64,000 bases of DNA, from positions 12,184,687-12,248,686 of the forward strand of contig NW_025062475.1 of assembly GCF_000002995.4 (NCBI RefSeq). The letters are read 5' to 3'. Every line of letters begins with the position of its first letter. The stretch's first letter is position 1. Made by a program: the position numbers and the translations under genes. Below the pieces are notes generated by a model. The model did no database searches. It was not told where the DNA came from and worked only from the letters and a program-made list of their open reading frames with translations. Shown here one piece after another: positions 21,976 through 34,900 of the stretch. Origin of the DNA: Brugia malayi (Eukaryota; Nematoda; Chromadorea; Rhabditida; Onchocercidae).

Positions 21976-23547
21976 AACTATTTTACTAGAATTAAGTTTG
22001 TTCTACAATTACAATTTATCATTTTTTGAAGTATGGCGTAATTCCAGTAAATAACTTGCAAATTTCACTTTGGCTCTGAAACGAATCAAGCGGTATTTGC
22101 TTCAATACTTACTCCATGAGATACAATACTTGGATTATCAGTAAGTTCTGGAGGAAAAAATATATGTTTTTTTAAATGAATTGCAATTCTTTATTAGTCT
22201 CAACATTTAATTAAACAAAATTTGATAATATTAAAATCTATCTCCAGGTTTAATTTACAAAACTTATTAGAGGTTGTATGAATTCCATAAATCATACATA
22301 AATATCCATACATAAATTTGTACTTAAAATTATTTTCAATGTTCGAAATGAAACAAAACTATTATTAGTTATAATTATTAATTGTAATGTGGTAATAGAT
22401 CATCTAATTTCCGGTAAAGATTTTTTAGCAATATCAATATAAATCACTAAAAATTTTAATTTTAAATAATAAAATGATAACAAAATAAGTATAAAGATTT
22501 CTAGCCTAAAACAAAGGATAAATCAATGAAATCAAGATATTTCTAGTACGAAAAATGAATAATAATTTTAGCTTTTTCTATTTTAAAATTACCACTTTAT
22601 ACCATTTTCTATTACTTTTGACAGTGTATTTGGTAAGTTTAAGGCGCTTTAATAACAGCAAAACTGATTTGTATTTGAATTAGAAAAGAATTTTGGATTT
22701 ATTTAGTATTTTGCTTGACAATCCATATGATCGTCCAATTTTCGGCAAATAATATTATTATTATTATTATTATAATTACCTGAATTTTTTTTCACGGTAT
22801 CATTATAAATTATTTGAAGTGTCAATTTTAAATAATGAAATGGTAACGAATGATGAATTTCAAATTTCCTTGTCACTAATCGAGTCATAAATTGGTGAAA
22901 TTCTACAAATTTCTACTACAAGATTTAGTTTACTTATTAATTTTGGCCTGTTATACTGTAAAATTTGCGTTGATATCATTTTCAATTAATTTCGACAATA
23001 AATTTGGTAAAAAATATAATTTTCAAAATACAGGGAAGGTTGGAAAATTGAATTTTTGTTGGATTATGGAAATGTTTGAATTTATTTAGCATTTTGGTTG
23101 ACAGTCGATTTGATTTTCCATTTTCAGGTAAAAATTTTTTTTTACAATTTGTATTTTTTTCTTGTATTTCGCAGTGCTTACACAAATTATAAATCTGATA
23201 TTTACTTTTTTTTGATGTTTATAAATTTAATATTTACAATGCGGTCGTTTTGAACATGGTTGGATTAAAAGTTGTTTGAAATTAATAACTGGTTTCGGCA
23301 TATTCTTATAAGATACTATGAATCAACTATGAATTTTTTTAAATTTTCTTCTAATTAACTCACTAATTAATCACATTTCATAAATTGAAAATTAAATGTA
23401 TTTTTGATAGTTTTCATTTTTGAACTATTGCTTGTTTTACCATGATGATCTAATTAATCTAATTTTATCTAATAGTGTTTAATAAAAAATTTTATCTAAT
23501 AATGTTTAATAATAGTTTTTTGTGCTCATTTTATGCTATAATTTTAG
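21976..23547. other. Intergenic AT-rich sequence with a 340-bp-repeat relic
   Basis: Positions about 22,150-22,290 resemble one diverged unit of the palindrome's ~340-bp repeat (GAATTGCAATTCTTTATTAG, then ATTTAATTAAACAAAATTTG). An (ATT)n tract is near 22,750-22,775. I see no coding exon. Confidence 0.45.
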
Positions 23548-23556
23548 AATCAATTA

Positions 23557-24281
23557 ATGCTTGATTCATCCTTTTATGAGATATCAAGTAAAAATGAATT
23601 AATGTTTGTTATTGCTATTACATCTACAACTTTGGCATTTATGGCATTGCTGATTAACTTGTGCACGTATGGATATATCATGTTGAAAGTAAGAAATAAA
23701 TGATTACCTCTTTTCTTGGCTCTAATCTATCGAATTAGCTAAGTAGCCAAGTTTTTCCCGATAATCAGGAAAGTGTCTTTCTTTATTTTATCTTAGTCCG
23801 AAATAAGGTAATTGTTGTCAAGATTTCTTTAGGATACTATGTGAATAAATAGGTAAAATGCAACCAGTTATTGTAATGTTTGATATAGACTTCCCTTATT
23901 CTGTAATACCTGTATTCGATCACAGTTAACATGGGCAGTAATCCGGAAAATAAAATGGGAACAAATTTTTGCAAGATTTTTTACATATTTACTTGTGACA
24001 ATTCTTCAATTGCATTAAATATTTCTTGATTTCTGACTGAAATAAATTGCAAACTTGATTGAATTGAAATTTTTACATTCTTTTGCTTTTTTTTTTAATG
24101 AATATATTTTTTTATTGAGGTTCATCGTGGCATGTTGTTATTTCGAGAAAAGACAATCTTAGCGGAACAATCACTATCACAACGACGTTTTGCTGATGAT
24201 TTGATGGGAGAAATGAGTAAAGCTACGCATTTTGATTTTGCATCAAATCAAAGAGAAATAAATTCATTAACTCATGGATAA
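23557..24281 (+). CDS. Small single-pass membrane protein, 97 aa, 2 exons
   Basis: Exon 1 is 23557-23688 (donor AAA|GTAAGA), exon 2 is 24120-24281 (stop TAA), in phase. Residues ~16-42 form a strong hydrophobic segment (FVIAITSTTLAFMALLINLC, then TYGYIML), preceded by a short acidic/polar N-terminus (MLDSSFYEISSKNE). It is followed by a basic and polar tail (VHRGMLLFREKTILAEQSLS...). This predicts a single-pass protein with a ~55-residue cytosolic tail if the positive-inside rule holds. An acceptor (TTTTAG) 9 nt before the ATG could be a spliced-leader site; AATAAA overlaps the end of the gene. It is convergent with unc-80. I do not recognise the family. Confidence 0.55.
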
Positions 24282-24545
24282 ATAAAAACAATATAAGCTC
24301 TTGAAAAAAACTTAATTTTTGAATTGTTAAATAAGCAGAATAGTGAGAAGTTTTTTATTACTATCAGACAATTATATACAAATTATAAACAATAAAACCA
24401 TTGATCATCACAATTAATATGTTGAATAATTAATTAAATCATACAGTTTGACACTTAATTTGTAAATATTTTCTCGAACACGAGCTTGTCAAATGATACA
24501 ACCATTATGAGACCGTTAAATACGCAACATGCACGGTAAACAACT

Positions 24546-25991
24546 TCATACGTAATGATGTCGTGCCGTGATACGATCCACAAAATCTTCGTCATCACTT
24601 GAATTACGTCGATGTCCAACTGGAGTTGTAAATGAAACGACTGAAAAGAATGCAAGTGACGTGTCTAAAAATCTCGGAATTTTCAAATTTGACAATCAAT
24701 CTGATCTCATTATTTAGTGCTGATATAATAATTGTGCAATTATTTCTTATCGTATAAGGAATTGAAAATTCTATGCTTGAATTTTCTTCTGTTTATAAGA
24801 TAAGTAATCGATTGATTACCTTTTGGTTTCTCTGATTCTGAAGGCGTATTAAGTGGTTCTTCCAACTTTAGTGGAAGCACAAGAGTTTCCAATTTTGATT
24901 GCCTACAAAATTTTTGCGATTTTTTAAGCAACGATTTATTTCCTCAAGTTATCACCGAAGCACCTGTTTACTAGCTGTCGATTAGCAGGCGAAATTTATC
25001 AAAAACTTTGAAGTAATAACATAATATCTCTTCAAATTTTAACTTCCATTTTTTACTTTGAGAAGTAGCCATTCTTAAATTCTTAATAATTTATATATAT
25101 ATATCGATACAGTTTAAGGTTTTTTTCTCAATATTTAGTATATATGAAAAATCTTTTTTCGACATATATAAATTTTTTTTTCAATATGTTTATAAAAAAT
25201 TTAAATTTAAGTGGACTAGCTAAACATTTAATCATTACTGCACGATTTACCTTTTCTCGATATTTGGCGATTTACGATATTTCGAAAATAGCGGCAAATC
25301 ATGCAATTCAACAACTGTACGTTTTTGAGAACCTGAAAAACAAGGATTAGATATTAGTAAGGTTATTTAGCTCTACCAACAACACTTACTTTTCCTTTTA
25401 AAACAAAAAGAATTTGGCGGAATAAATTCAAATGATGAGAACAATAATAATGAAAGGAACTACAAAAGTATATTGATAAAAAAAATTATCAAATATACCC
25501 CTTTTATCTTTTACCATAAGTTTTTCGCCTAAAAACTTTTTGACCAGTTCGAAGCTACAAATAGCATGTCAGATGAGTTAATTTGGTATAAAAAATGAAA
25601 ATAAACAGCAGTTAAAGTTGTTTGAAATTCATTTTCTATTCTTTATTTAACAAATTGTTTGATTCAAATTTAGGTTATTTATGATTTTATACGATTAGCA
25701 TGAATGATACTAAGATTTAATTGCTTACATATTGATACTATTTACACTAGCCTTTCTTTCTCATGCTGATAGCTAATTTATTTTGAATTTTTGCATTCAT
25801 TTTATAAAAACAATTCATATGGATATCCTTTCTTTGGTATTACTTCACAAACATGTGCATTAATTAAAGGGTTGCTAATTAAATAATATGCTAACCAGTT
25901 GAATAACTTTTTGCTGCAGGTGTAGATGAAGATGTCACATGTAAATTGTCCTCTTCCGTACCTTCAACGATGGTTCTTTCAGGTACTGCTT
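24546..25991 (-). CDS. unc-80: unc-80 exons 64-67 (C-terminus)
   Basis: Exons 25991-25908, 25332-25251, 24902-24820, 24640-24546 (stop TGA). Their phases chain uniquely (1 to 1, 1 to 2, 2 to 1, 1 to stop), which supports all four despite low conservation. Encoded: AVPERTIVEGTEEDN, GSQKRTVVELHDLPLFSKYR, LETLVLPLKLEEPLNTPSES, and a final VVSFTTPVGHRRNSSDDEDF ending HHYV. The last exon resembles the position of the vertebrate RSVTFIEA segment. Confidence 0.75.
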
Positions 25992-28900
25992 CTAGAAATT
26001 CCTTTCCTCAGTTACATTGATTCCCAGATGACTTATTGTGCACTTTGCTAGAGCAACAATAAAGGTTAAAAACTGAATAAAAATAATATTTTAAAAAACT
26101 CGCATAACACTTATATTATCATTCTCAAAATTCAATTATCGTAATTTTCAAATAGAAAAAAAAGAAAAAGAAGCTGCTTCATAGGAATTATGAAGCAATA
26201 TATATGAGGAAAACCTTTACGATGTACTGAAGAAGCAATTCGATGTAATTTTGTAATTGTTGTTGTTGATAAGCGTCTTGGTTCATTAGCATTTGATCTT
26301 GTATTTGAATGACGATGTCCAACGGTACTTTGTGAACTACCCGAATCACTATGAAGTTCCGTAATTGTTGGTGTATGAGATCGAGCAATTTCTAATAGAA
26401 ATATTTTAAATGATTGAGACAAAGTTATTTCATGGATAGCATGAATGAATGAGTGTGAGAATTAAACATTAGATGAAATGAAATATCGAATTATTGGAAA
26501 GTACTGACAGAAATTAATTAACCAAACGATAGGAGTAAAATAAAGCTTATGAAAGCATACCAAAAGCTCTTATCGAGAAATCTTCCTTCATTATCTGTAA
26601 CTCTTGTGACAATTCCGCTAGCAAGGAACCATATCCACGAATTTTATTCCCAGATGCACCTAATAGTTGCATGCGTTCTTTAAATTCTGCTTGCCATGCT
26701 GCTTCCTGTTCAGTTAAAACTTTCTGTGCCATCTATAATTATGCGCCAATAAAATAAATTAACAACATAATTGAAATTTGCTAAGACATTTAATGTTCTC
26801 TTAATTACTTTAATGAAACAATTAAAGTACTTTGCTTTGCAGGAATGGTAGAATGATTAGTGATATTGGCAAGTTGATATCGATCATAAAATCAATAAAT
26901 GAATATAATGCAGTGCCACCAATTTTTTTGCCAAGCAATTCACGGATTACTTTAAACATCCGTGGCCAAAGTAATGTTAACTGCTTCTCGAATGCTATTA
27001 TCATCACTTTGAGAGCTAAAGAAAAAAAATAAATTTAATTTGAAAAATCAAGAAAAGATGATTGGTACATTTCATTCTTTTTTATTTTAATTGCAGGAAA
27101 AATATACCCAAAAATATAGCTTGACAAACTGTTTCACGAATAATACGATGCGTTGTTACAGTAGCAGAATGTCCACGTTCTGTTACGGATACTGAACCCT
27201 GTCGTCCAGAAACATCAATAATTGTTGAGCCTAGAAGAAAAAAAAAAAAAAACTTTTCAATGTAGAATCTTCAGTTACTCGAGAAATCCCAATTGTTAAA
27301 ATAGAAAATTGAAAAGTTTTCAATTTGAATTTTTTGTGAAATATTATATTTATAAAAAAGGAAAAAAAAAAAAAAAAAGAAACATTTTACCATGCGCATT
27401 GGTTCCTCGTATTAAAGTGGATGCTAAATTTGAACTCATTATTGGTGCGACACTTTGTCGTGCCAATGGAGGATTAATAGCATTTTGCATTAAATTTAAG
27501 CAAAATATTAAGTCTTTCGTTTGAAATTGTGGTTTATCTGCAATAAAAGTAATCGAAAAAGCTTAAAATAAATAGAAAGTAAAAATTACTTATAATCACA
27601 TATAAATGATCTTATTAGTCAGTTAATTAAATATGTAATAGTTGCATCTATTTATTGGTGTATAATGTATAATTACTGCCATAAAGTATTACTGTTGTAG
27701 AAAAGAAATACATATAAATTTACTCCTCTCAATTTATTTCCATCTATTTTGTATGAATGATAGCATTTTTCATGATGTAATCGAATGACTAAACATTTTA
27801 AATACAAATTCTACTTTAAAAATGTAATAAATTACAATCCGAAATTAAAGTAATAACTGAAATGAAACCATTTTTAGCAACTGCAGCTTGAAGAAATAAT
27901 GGAATTAAAACATGACACAATACAACTTCTAATCGTTCAGCTATTGGTCCAATTCCTTCACTACTACATAAATATTCCAATGAAAATGTTGCCTAAATAA
28001 ACTGTAATTTACTATAATTATAATTTTAAAAAAGAAAATTAAAAGTTGAAAAATTTATTATGCAAATTTTGTACCTGACCAAGTGCTTGCATTAAAAAAG
28101 AAGCAAGTTTAAGAACTGCATTACAATATGGTTGTGGAGGAGAAGTACCATGCAATACAGTCGAGAAAACAGCATTGGATTGAGTGAAAAGATCATCATT
28201 TAATGGATCACCGATCATTATTCGTAAACACATCAATGTTATGGACTGAAAATGAAAAACGAATATAATAAATTAACAATCAAATGATTAATTATTCGTT
28301 TATTTGTTTTTTTTTTTCTTTTCTTATACATTTAAAAAAGTGCGATATTAAAGTTTTACTTATCAAGTAGCAAAAGAATTTTTTTTAATTTAATTAAAAT
28401 ATTTAAGTAATAGGATACTTTTAATGGATGTGAATGAGCAATATAAGGATAAGCAACAAGCGTTTGGTGTAAACCATTAAGCCAATTTGTTAATGCAGTC
28501 CAGTTTGTTCGCCGTCGAAAGACAAATTTTTTGCCAATCTTTTGAATTGTCTTATCCAAACGTCGCAAAACAAAATTTAAAGTTGGTCGATTACTTTCCA
28601 CCGACCAATCAGTTATTAATAGAATCACAGAGAAGTATCTGTTAAAATTTTAAAATTGCTATTTCGAAAACAAAATTCATAAAATGAATTTAATGAATTT
28701 TAAGCTTAGTGCAAAAATTATAAAAATATTTCGAGAAAAAAAACAGAAAGACATGCGATACAAAAGAGATTGATATAAATGAATAAAATTACTTTTGCAA
28801 TCCAAGGCAAGCTATTGTGCTTAAATCGTAAGGCGCAATTTTCAATAATGCAAGAGCAATTTCATTCAGTTTCTGAAAAAAAAAGTCAAATTTGTAATGC

Positions 28901-31900
28901 ATTTTATTTTCGACAGATCTTTTAACTCCAAAAATAATGACAAATTATGATAAAACAAATAAATATCTTTGAATTAAGTAAATGTTTCTATATCTACAAA
29001 AAACACATTATGTCTTTTTTTTACAGATCTAATTAAGTGCTCATTAATTTTCAACGTTACTAAGAGTCGAAGACATATTTTTCAGTGGAATTTATAAAAT
29101 TGTCGGTATATATGATGATTGATTTAATAAAACTTTAACATTTATGAATTGTTCTTGAAAATTTTGCATCTTAATTAACCCACCACATAGCATTTATGAT
29201 CGAATAATTCCGGGATTTTGATATGTTCAATATTTGATGCTAATTTAGTAAGTTCCTTTAGCCGTGGTTTTGCTTTCTCGATAAATGTAGCTGCTAGCAC
29301 GAGAAGAGCATCACGTGGACGACGAAATACTTCACGTTGTCCCTCAGTATTATCCAAAGCATCTGATCCAACAACATTCTTTTTATCCTTCAGACTTCTA
29401 CAATATTAGTCTTTCCATTTTCCCAATTAATTAAAATATAGGAATCTTCTTTTTTTTTTTTTTTTTTTTTTTTTTTGTATGAATTAATAATTTTGACCTG
29501 AAATTTACTTTACTAAAATTATGGTAGAAATTTTTCTTTTTTTCACTGAAAACTTGTGATTACCTAAAGAATTCTGCTGCAGTAGGCTTTTTATCTTGAT
29601 GTGAAATAGTCAAAATATCTTTCTTTTGAATCAAAATTTAACATTTTAGTCATCATGTTTTACTTAACTCAATTTTTAATTCGAATGTCTATATCATTAT
29701 TCCATCACCAGGAAATGGTTGATACTTTGGAGATGGTGTATACTTGAATTACATTTATTTCAGTTATTTAATGAATAAATACCCAGTCGCCTATGTAAAG
29801 AAATTCATTTCGATTATTTTTAATTGTTCAATCAGAACAACGACAAATTTTGAAAAAGGAAAAAAGCTTACGAATAATGCATTTTCGTTTCATCTTCGAT
29901 TAAAGTTGGTGGATCAAAGAATTGAGGTGAATCTGCAATGAAGGATTTTCCACGATCGCTGACACTATTAACAATATCAAACGTTCGCGTTGGTCCTCTA
30001 AATTATTAATCAATGAATGTTTATCAAAAATTATTAAAAACAAGAATATTAATTTCTATTATAAATAAATCTGTATTATTCCTCCTACAATTAAATTAAC
30101 AAAATAAACCTGGCAAGAATATCACAACAATTCACTAATGCTTTCATTTCAATACATAATGTCGTATAGATAGATATTTCATGTTTGACAGCAACCATAC
30201 TGTTTTCCTCTTCTATCGTATCCTTTTCAATTTGTTCCAAGAAGTATGGTATCGTTGCTTGCATTACTAACTAAAACAATTAACAATAATAAATTAGCAT
30301 AATTTCATTAAGATATGAATTTTAGGTAAGAAGTTATTTGTTAATAAACTTTTTGTATATTTGTAAATAATTAAACAAGAAATTTCACCATATTTTCCAT
30401 TTTTATTATCTTATTATAAAGTAATATATGATAAGAAATTGAAATAATTTTTAAAAAAAGTAGAAATGTGAAAGTAAAACATTACCAACATCTGATAACA
30501 ACGTCGTGATTCAGGCGCAAAAGCACATACCGTTACAGCGCTTGCTAAAGCATCTGTTAGTAAGCTAAACGTATTAGGATCATCACGATAACACAAATCT
30601 AACGCCTAGAATTAGTTAAATATCATTAAGTAAAATATTTTTCCTTCTTTACTTTGACTGAAATTATCAAAATATTGTGATATCATTTGATGAATCATAA
30701 GAATAATCATAAATATCACAAAAACATGTCAAAAAGATCATTTCCTTTATCAAAATATAGATTCATAATAATTTTATTGCAAGTAGTTATTTCATTTGAA
30801 TTGTGTTGTTTGATTATTCTACACTAAAAAATTTGAAATAAACGAATAGTTTTTTTTACTTCTTCTAAAAAAAAAAAAAAAAATTGTGCCTATAATTTCT
30901 AGTGTAATTGAATGAGAAGCAGATTTTGATGCATTATTAATCAAAAGTTAAGCTGTGCTATAGTTTTATAAAATTTTCAAACCGAAATTTCTTTGATACA
31001 AAAGAAAGTAATGAAATACGCATTATATAAGTGGATGATAATGTATTTTATTCTAAAAATACTATCCTCTAAATATTATTTAGTAAAGCAAGAAAAATGA
31101 AATTTTATTTTTGAGTTTAAGAGTAAAAAATTCAACTATCAACAAACTTTTAATGGTTTTGTTTCATTAATTAAATCTAATAGATCAATTGGATCATCCA
31201 TATTATTCATATCTTCCATACTATGCAATAAATTAAACCAATATTTCGGTTTCACCTGTAATAAATTATTAAATGAATTTCAAAAAAGAAAACAAATATT
31301 CGACAAATTCATTCTTCATATCGATTAATGAACAGAGTTAAAATATCAGAATGAAATAAATAATACGAATACCTTCATTGGATTTACTTCAAAATTATCA
31401 TCATTAATATCAAGAATATTTGCCACTGAACCAGCCATTTGTAATAAAAAAGGTTTTCGATGAAGGATATAAAATTGTTTGCAAACATATTCAATAGTAC
31501 GACAAAGTAATGGATTAGTTTGTCGTTGACTGTAACAAAGTAGTATTGTTGGCATTATCAGGAAAAAACCCTGAAAGAAGGAAATAAGCATTCATAATTT
31601 CAATATTGCAATTATTTGTGTAGAAAATTTAATTCTCAAATGAATGACAGATAAGATAAACTTTACAACAATTTTATCAATTTTTCATTTCACTTCATTT
31701 CATTAAAAGAAATAAGAATGCAACAATATTATTACAAACGAAAATTTGCTTAATCATTATTTAACTCTCTCTTTCTATCTCTTTCTTTTTTGAAAATTTT
31801 TGTATGTGAAAACTCTTAATTTAAATTTTACAACAAACTATCGCATATTATATAAGTTGAAAGTTTCGCGAAAAAAAAAAAAAGATAGAAAGTTAATAAT

Positions 31901-34900
31901 CATAAATATGAATTAACATTACTTTTGAAGGAAAAAAAAAATTTGGTTTTTAAATTTTTAAAGAATTTACCTGATTAGTAAAGAGAGTATTAAAATGTAT
32001 AGCCATGGATAGATATGTTGCCATACAACGGCGTAAAATTGTTACATTTTCACAATGTAATAAGGTGACACCATTAATAACATTGATAAATAAATGTAAA
32101 TCACCGAACATGAAAGCATTTTCCATTTTTGCGAACATATCAGACATTAGCTTAAAGTTAAATTCATTTTTAAAAATTTTTGAAATCTAAAATTTGAAAC
32201 TTTTAAATTCTAATAGTGAAATATAAGATAAAATGAAAATTTGTAATTAGGAAAATATTCATCTTTTTCATTTATATAATGTTATGAAATTTCTCAAATT
32301 TTAAAACATTTTTTAACATTTTGTCTTTTATACAACAAAAGCCATTGTTCCAAAGCTTTCTTCAAAGGTGTGAAAAATTTTTAAGGCATAAAAGCAAAGT
32401 GTTAAAAATTTACCAAAGCCCAAACAAATTTATGTGTGCTATCGATGGAATATAATTCACGGCCTAATGGGCCATTATACATGCCAAAGCATGTCTCCAA
32501 ACTTTTTCGTGGAAATGATGGTAAATGGGTAAATTCATCGTGCAAGAAAAATATTCGCTGTGGTATCTGAAAAAATTATACTTTAATTAATTTTTTCTTT
32601 TTTCTTTTTCTAAATGGAATTTATCAAAATAAAACTTTTCAGAATTTTTTGAAAATTAAAAAAAAAATTTAACAAAACTTTAAATTTTATAAATAAAAAT
32701 TCATTTAAAAAAAGAAAAGAAGAAATTAGGAGAAGAATGGAATAAAATTTATTAACTTACAACATTTTCAGGACTATGAGCAAGAGCATTATGCGTTAGT
32801 AATACTTTTCCCATTTCTATAAGCTTATACGTAAATGCTATTTGACGCATTCGAAAATGCGCTTCGTCAGGATTTAACTTAACCAACGTCAATTGCGGAT
32901 ACAACGAACGATGAAAAAAGTAAAAATCTCTAAAGGAAAATTAAAATTAGTCTAATATAAACTATTTAATGTAGCATTAATATTTCAAAATCATAAATGA
33001 ATATTTCATTTTCTCTTTTATTATTTTATCTTTTGATCATTTCCTGTTGATATTTTCATTTAATCTTTGTCTCTCTCTCTCTCTCTCTCTCTCTCGTAAG
33101 AGTGTTTCGGAATTGGCATTTACGGAACTGAATTTATTCTGCTATTCACTAAAAATTAAATTTTACAAAATTGCATATGCATTGCTAGCATTGTGATGAG
33201 AATATTATTTAGGTTCCTGAAAATGCATATATACCAAATCGATAAACCGGATTATAATTTTATAAAACAGAAAAAAATCAAAGAAATCATGAAATACTTA
33301 CCGAACGTATGATGAAGGATTATGAACTAGATTTGTTTTAGCATCAATAAGAAAATAATATTGACTATCGTTTTCGGGAATATTAAAAAATTCGATGCTA
33401 TCCTTAAGTAATTGTTGAAATTGCGTCTCTTCATGAATCGGAAATTGTGATGGAATTCCACCGGAACCGCTATCAGGTCCATGAATAATAATTTTTTTTG
33501 CCGATGGAACGTTTGCCGTTATCATTAATGCTTGCTGAAAATGAACAAATTTTTTTTTAAAGGTAAAAAAAAAAAAAACATTGGTCTAATGTATATCATT
33601 CGTAGTTAATAACTTTCTTGTCAATTTTATCGTTCTATCAAATTTATTATTTCCATAGCAAATTAGGATAGCATTCAGAAATAAGTGCTTATCCTAAATG
33701 AATTAATAATTTTATTAGCTTTGATTCACTAAGTGAATTAATGTTAACATGAAATGCTTCAACTTGAACTTATCAAATAGATTAAGTATTACTTACATCA
33801 CATTGTTCCTTCTTTAATGTTTGCTTTAAATCTTTAAAATATAATCCATGAACATTTGGAATAATAAGCCATATTATGCTTAATGCCATTGCAATTGCTC
33901 GATCACTACCATCGCAAGGGCTTCGCACATAATGCATCACAAAACCGAACTGTAAAAATATTTGTTTATTTTTCAAATAAATAAATAGAATAGAAATAAC
34001 TAAAGAAAATTTTGATTCTTTGAATTGTAATTATTTGACAGCTATATTTCAAATAATACCTCTCATATTAAAAAAACAGAAAATTTTTTAAATTAGATTA
34101 AAACCGAATTATTGTTTCAAATTTTAAATTAATATATTTGTACATAAACTGAAAAAAAAAAAAAAAAAAAACAATAACTTACGAAATAATTCATTAAGGT
34201 ATAAGCAGTTTGACATGGCAGTGGTTGAAAACGTAATATTAATTTTCGTAAAAGTGATATTAAATGTTCCTAAAAAGTGATTCGTCGCATTGTTTGTCAT
34301 TATCACTTACTGGTATCAATGTATACAGGAAAAAAAATACGACATGCATTTCTCCAATTAAAAAAAAAGTATCAATTTAAATTTTACAATAAAATGAAAA
34401 TTCAACCAAATTCTTTCACTACTTTTTTTTTTTTGTAAGCATATTTTATGAATAAAATGTTAAAATGAAATTATTTAATTTTCTTTTGCATGAAATATTT
34501 GTTCAAAAATTTTTTATTGTTATCAATGTGTAAATATATATGTGTGTGAGTGATTGGAATATTCATTGCTAGGCACCTTTTATTAATGCTTCACGTACGT
34601 ATAAAAAATTTTCAACTTCCCTCAAACTTGTTTAAGTTAAATTTTTCACATAGTTAAATTGTAACGAAATGTTTTGATGAAGTTTGTCAGTGACATTTCC
34701 CGGATATTTCCTTTTTTTTTGTCATCATAAATTCATGAATTTAAAAAAAAAAAAAAAGAAATTTTAATACATCTGATTTGTTACCTTATCTTTCCAATTT
34801 TCATTTCTTTTAAAATGAAATGTCTGATACTAATAAATTTCAATCACACTAATTTCTCTTGCGTACAACACTGTCGTCAAAATACAAACATGCACAATTA

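Noticed and set aside
29566..29625. Possible unc-80 exon (DKKPTAAEFF) with a GTAATC donor
   Set aside because: No acceptor gives the phase needed after exon 53, while exon 53 joins exon 54 in phase directly; the total length closes without it.
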